Origin: Blastocladiella britannica
Lineage: Eukaryota > Blastocladiomycota > Blastocladiomycetes > Blastocladiales > Blastocladiaceae
Length of the DNA: 34,155 nucleotides
NCBI GenBank assembly: GCA_025349905.2
Contig: MU624657.1
Coordinates: 1 to 34,155, forward strand
Direction: 5' to 3'
The first letter of the stretch is position 1. The number at the start of each line of letters is the position of its first letter. A program made the translations under genes and the position numbers. Below the pieces are notes generated by a model that worked only from the letters and a program-made list of their open reading frames with translations, was not told where the DNA came from and made no database searches. Below are positions 31,346-34,155 of the stretch, in pieces.

Positions 31346-33647
31346 TTATTTATCGTTTGGCGGCATGGTGTGGGAGGAGTACGGGTACATTTGGAGCTCA
31401 GGGACGACGATGGTTGCCTCGTTGCAGAGTCGCGAAAAGGACGAGGTGGATTTGTCCAGCCATCCCTAAATCGAAGTGGATCAGCTCCATATTTCGCACA
31501 ACTAAAAAATGCGCGTGTACATACCCGGACTTTGTTTCGCAGCGAGGCGCGGCGGTATTCTTGCCATCGAGTGTCTTTCGCGTCCGTCACAAATTGGCGC
31601 CAAAGTTTAAAGACTCGTCGAGGGACAACTCTAGAATATGGGTTTGGTCAGTGGACAGAATGTACACAGGCAGCCAAAAAAAAAAAATGCGGTACCGAGC
31701 AGCCATAGCATCTGCCTTGATGTTGTTGCACTCTTCGATATGTTCGCGCACTCTCTTAGCTTCCTTTGCCCATTGCTGCCAGGTCCCGAGCGCGAATCGC
31801 AGCGTTTGCCGCACTTGATGTTCTCGAGCGATCCGCGTTTGCGCAGAAGCCAGTGCGACCCGCTCGCGCCAGTGACGCAAAGCACGTGTAGCGAGAGATT
31901 GAGCACGGACCTGGTCGATTTGGGCTTCGAGCGCGCGCCATCGTGCATTCAAGTTATCCTGCCAGAGTCGGACCGCATTTTGTTTGAGTTGTTGCGCGCA
32001 CCACTCTTCCGCTGTGGCGGCACTCTGTATCCGAGCGGCCAAGCGTGTGCGCCAGTGCCGGATGCACCGCTTAACTCGCGTGGTGGCCGCGTGCGCGATG
32101 GCTTGGGACGAGATGGCCGCCATCCGCTGCTTGAACGCCTCGGCTTCTTGAATGGCCCTGGCTTTCGCCTCCTTGGCAAGAAGCGCTTCGGCCCGCTCGC
32201 GTTCCACCAGCGCACGCTCGGCCGCTAGCTTGGCTTCTGCCGCCGCAATCGCCGCTGACCGCTGGCGCTCCTCGCGCTCCCGCTTGAGCTCTAACCGGCG
32301 CTGCTCACGGAGCTCCATGGCCGTAAGCATTTTCGGTTTTGGCGGTGTCGGTTTGAGCGGCCGAGGCGGCAGCGGTTGTGCAGCAGCGGCAACTTGCTCC
32401 AGTTCTGGATGATCCGCTGCAGCTCCGGTGTCCTCGCCCGGACCAATTTCGTGGGCATTCTCGGCTGTAACGGGAACGGCAGCAAGGGACGCAAGTATCA
32501 TGCGCATTTTCAGTTGCCGGTTGCGGTGGGCAGCGGCCACCTGGCGCTCATGGCGTGCGATGCGTACAAACCCCGCCCAGCACACAAATGCACGCGAGAG
32601 GGTCGCGGTTTGAAAGTGGCGCGTTGCTCGAGCATCGCGTTCGGCTTGCAAGCGCAATTGCTGTGCTGCCTGCCGTGCTTCCCTACATTTATTTGTGAGT
32701 ACCAATTCCTTTTCGATCTTCTAGAGGAAAGTTTGAACCGTTGGTTTCGGACTTGGGTGGCTGCCTGGCGCCAACGACAAAATGCATGTCGCATGGCACG
32801 CCAACGCGATTGCGCGATAAACTGCTGGTGGTCCCGTTTGTCCCGCAGCACCACGTTCCGCCAGCCCGAGAGCGCTTTCTAGAGAAAGAAGGGATCGGCT
32901 TCAAAATTTCAAATGACAATAAAAGAAGATAAGCACCAAAAGGGTCAGCCGGCGGTGGCGGTCCAAGTACTCTTGCACGCGGCGCTCCACCTGCGCCTGG
33001 CGATCGCGAACCATCCTTTCTTGAAACTCGCGCTCCTGCTTCTCCATCTTGTCCTTGACCCGGAGCTCTATACACGCTGCGGCTGCAGCCTGCCGCTTGA
33101 TGGCCTCTTCCTTGGCACGAGCGGCAACAACAAGACGTTGTTGATCGACATTGTGCTGCAACTCACTGTCGGTCTGTGGAACGGCCAGTCGCTGCTCAAT
33201 TTCGAGTCGGGATGCAGCCGATTCCAAAGCAGCAGCAGATCGCGACTTGAGTTTGCGAATGCTGTGAGCGCGTGAGGCACGTTCCAGCGTTGATTTTTCT
33301 GATCTTTTCGCTGGTCGTATCGCGCTCGTGGATCCCAAAGGCGTCGTTTCGGCAGGGTACAAGAGAGCGAGGAGGGAAGGGTCGATGGCGCCACCAGTCG
33401 AGAACAGCAAGGGGTCGAGGTCGCCCACTGTCACGTTCGAGTGCCTTTTCAGCGCCGGATCCCGAGGTGCTCCAGCTTTCCGAGTCCTGCCCTTGTTGTT
33501 CCCACGTTCATGTTCGTCAAACGAGTCCAGCGAGTCCAAGTTGATGGAAAATTTGTCCATGGCATCGAGGACCGGGTTTGCATTGAGGAATTCCAGGCGT
33601 GCAATGTCGATCGTGCCGCCGAGGATGGATGGGAATGCCGAGTTCAT
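31346..33647 (-). CDS. Sfi1-like coiled-coil protein with W repeats (CCDC191-like)
   Basis: Minus-strand exons 33647-32937, 32878-32753, 32720-31696, 31630-31525 and 31465-31346 give about 695 aa. From residue 110 on it is largely charged Arg/Lys/Glu/Gln/Ala-rich helix (for example ELREQRRLELKREREERQRS). At least seven repeats of the Sfi1/centrin-binding type are visible: KALSGWRN, AFCRWRQ, AFVCWAG, CIRHWRT, AVRLWQD, ALRHWRE, ALGTWQQ and VFKLWRQ. Such proteins bind centrins at centrosomes or basal bodies; the overall build resembles animal CCDC191. The third exon requires a 32-nt intron (32721-32752). The start is uncertain: the frame stays open to 33965, with other ATGs, but upstream codons lose the coding bias. 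Its stop is 27 bp from the convergent ADAM stop. Confidence 0.7.
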
Positions 33648-34155
33648 CGTTTCGTTTTGTGGATGCGTGAGAGCGACGAGAAAGACGGCAACTGCAATTT
33701 GCTTTGCACGACTTAGGAGAAGTGATGTTTCTGGAGAAATCAAAGTTTGGTTCTTCGAAATCTCATCCTTGCGAATTTTCTGCCGTTTTCCGACATTCAC
33801 CGCTCTTTCCCGGGAATGGACCTCACTTTTCCCAGTGAAATCCGACATGTGGTGACGCGTCGACTGGACCCGTTTCCTCATGAAATCGCACATCCAAAAC
33901 CGTCGGAACCCGGCCGACCTCGCAATTCTGGCTTTTCCTGATCCCGTTTCCAGCAGAAACCGCACTCCATTTCAATCTAAAAACCAGCTCCAGATCCCAT
34001 TCCCAAAAACCACCCAAAAAATCATATAGACTTTCTTACATTCGCTTTTACCCACACACACACGCTCGATTACATCCAAACCCGCTTGACCTTGATCGCA
34101 TACGAAAGAGCCTATACAAAAGAAATAAACATGTTATGCTCGAGACTGAATATCA
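33648..34155. other. Right-edge region upstream of the coiled-coil gene
   Basis: This region is AT-richer than the genes and has weak coding signal. It should contain the promoter and 5' leader, or possibly extra 5' exons, of the minus-strand coiled-coil gene. An AATAAA occurs on the plus strand at 34124-34129 near the edge, but no gene leading into it is visible. No RNA gene or repeat is recognised. Confidence 0.35.

Noticed and set aside
33648..33965. Upstream extension of the coiled-coil gene through earlier in-frame ATGs
   Set aside because: The frame is open but codons become AT-rich and lose coding character, so 33647 was preferred; 5' cDNA would settle it.

Overview
This window is compact, GC-rich nuclear DNA from a eukaryote. 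It carries about fourteen recognisable protein genes and fragments of others. Most genes are interrupted by short introns, usually 43-77 nt with GT-AG ends, and intergenic gaps are often under 150 bp. Coding regions have strongly G/C-ending codons and many low-complexity Gln, Gly, Pro, Ala and His tracts. Several points favour a zoosporic (flagellated) fungus such as a blastocladiomycete or chytrid. An Mso1-like exocytosis protein and Kex2-type secreted peptides sit beside a CDKL kinase, an Sfi1/CCDC191-type coiled-coil protein and a KAT14-type acetyltransferase, gene types usually associated with flagellated or animal-like lineages. That taxonomic placement is inference.

Layout, left to right: an unresolved 3' gene end (to about 261); an Eco1/ESCO cohesin acetyltransferase (+, 438-1661); PAN2 deadenylase nuclease (+, 1725-6278); a CDKL-family kinase (+, 6574-8261); a MEF2/Rlm1-type MADS-box factor with Gln-rich tail (+, 9127-11517); an Mso1-like protein with a small zinc motif (+, 11900-13650); RMI1 (-, 13735-15685); MIOS/Sea4 of the GATOR2/SEA complex (-, 15744-20162); ALG1 mannosyltransferase (+, 20205-21893); a JMJD6-like JmjC oxygenase (-, 21901-23483); two tandem paralogous prepropeptides (-, 23625-23889 and 24197-24454); a tail-anchored FAD oxidoreductase (+, 25017-26831); a KAT14-like PHD plus GNAT protein (+, 26916-28769); an ADAM metalloprotease (+, 28859-31318); and an Sfi1-like coiled-coil protein (-, 31346-33647).

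The genes do not form one pathway; most are housekeeping. ESCO and RMI1 act in cohesion and genome stability, PAN2 in mRNA decay, MIOS in TORC1 control, ALG1 in N-glycosylation, and KAT14, JMJD6 and the MADS factor in nuclear regulation. Neighbours are very tightly packed: 42 bp lies between the divergent MIOS and ALG1 start codons, 7 bp between the convergent ALG1 and JMJD6 stop codons, and 27 bp between the ADAM and coiled-coil stop codons.

The most novel-looking item is the pair of 65-residue secreted, dibasic-processed, eight-cysteine peptides. They share an identical cysteine spacing and a duplicated upstream region but have diverged in the mature peptide. Exon boundaries below were worked out by hand from splice motifs, reading phase and family conservation, so single boundaries can be wrong even where the gene call is firm.
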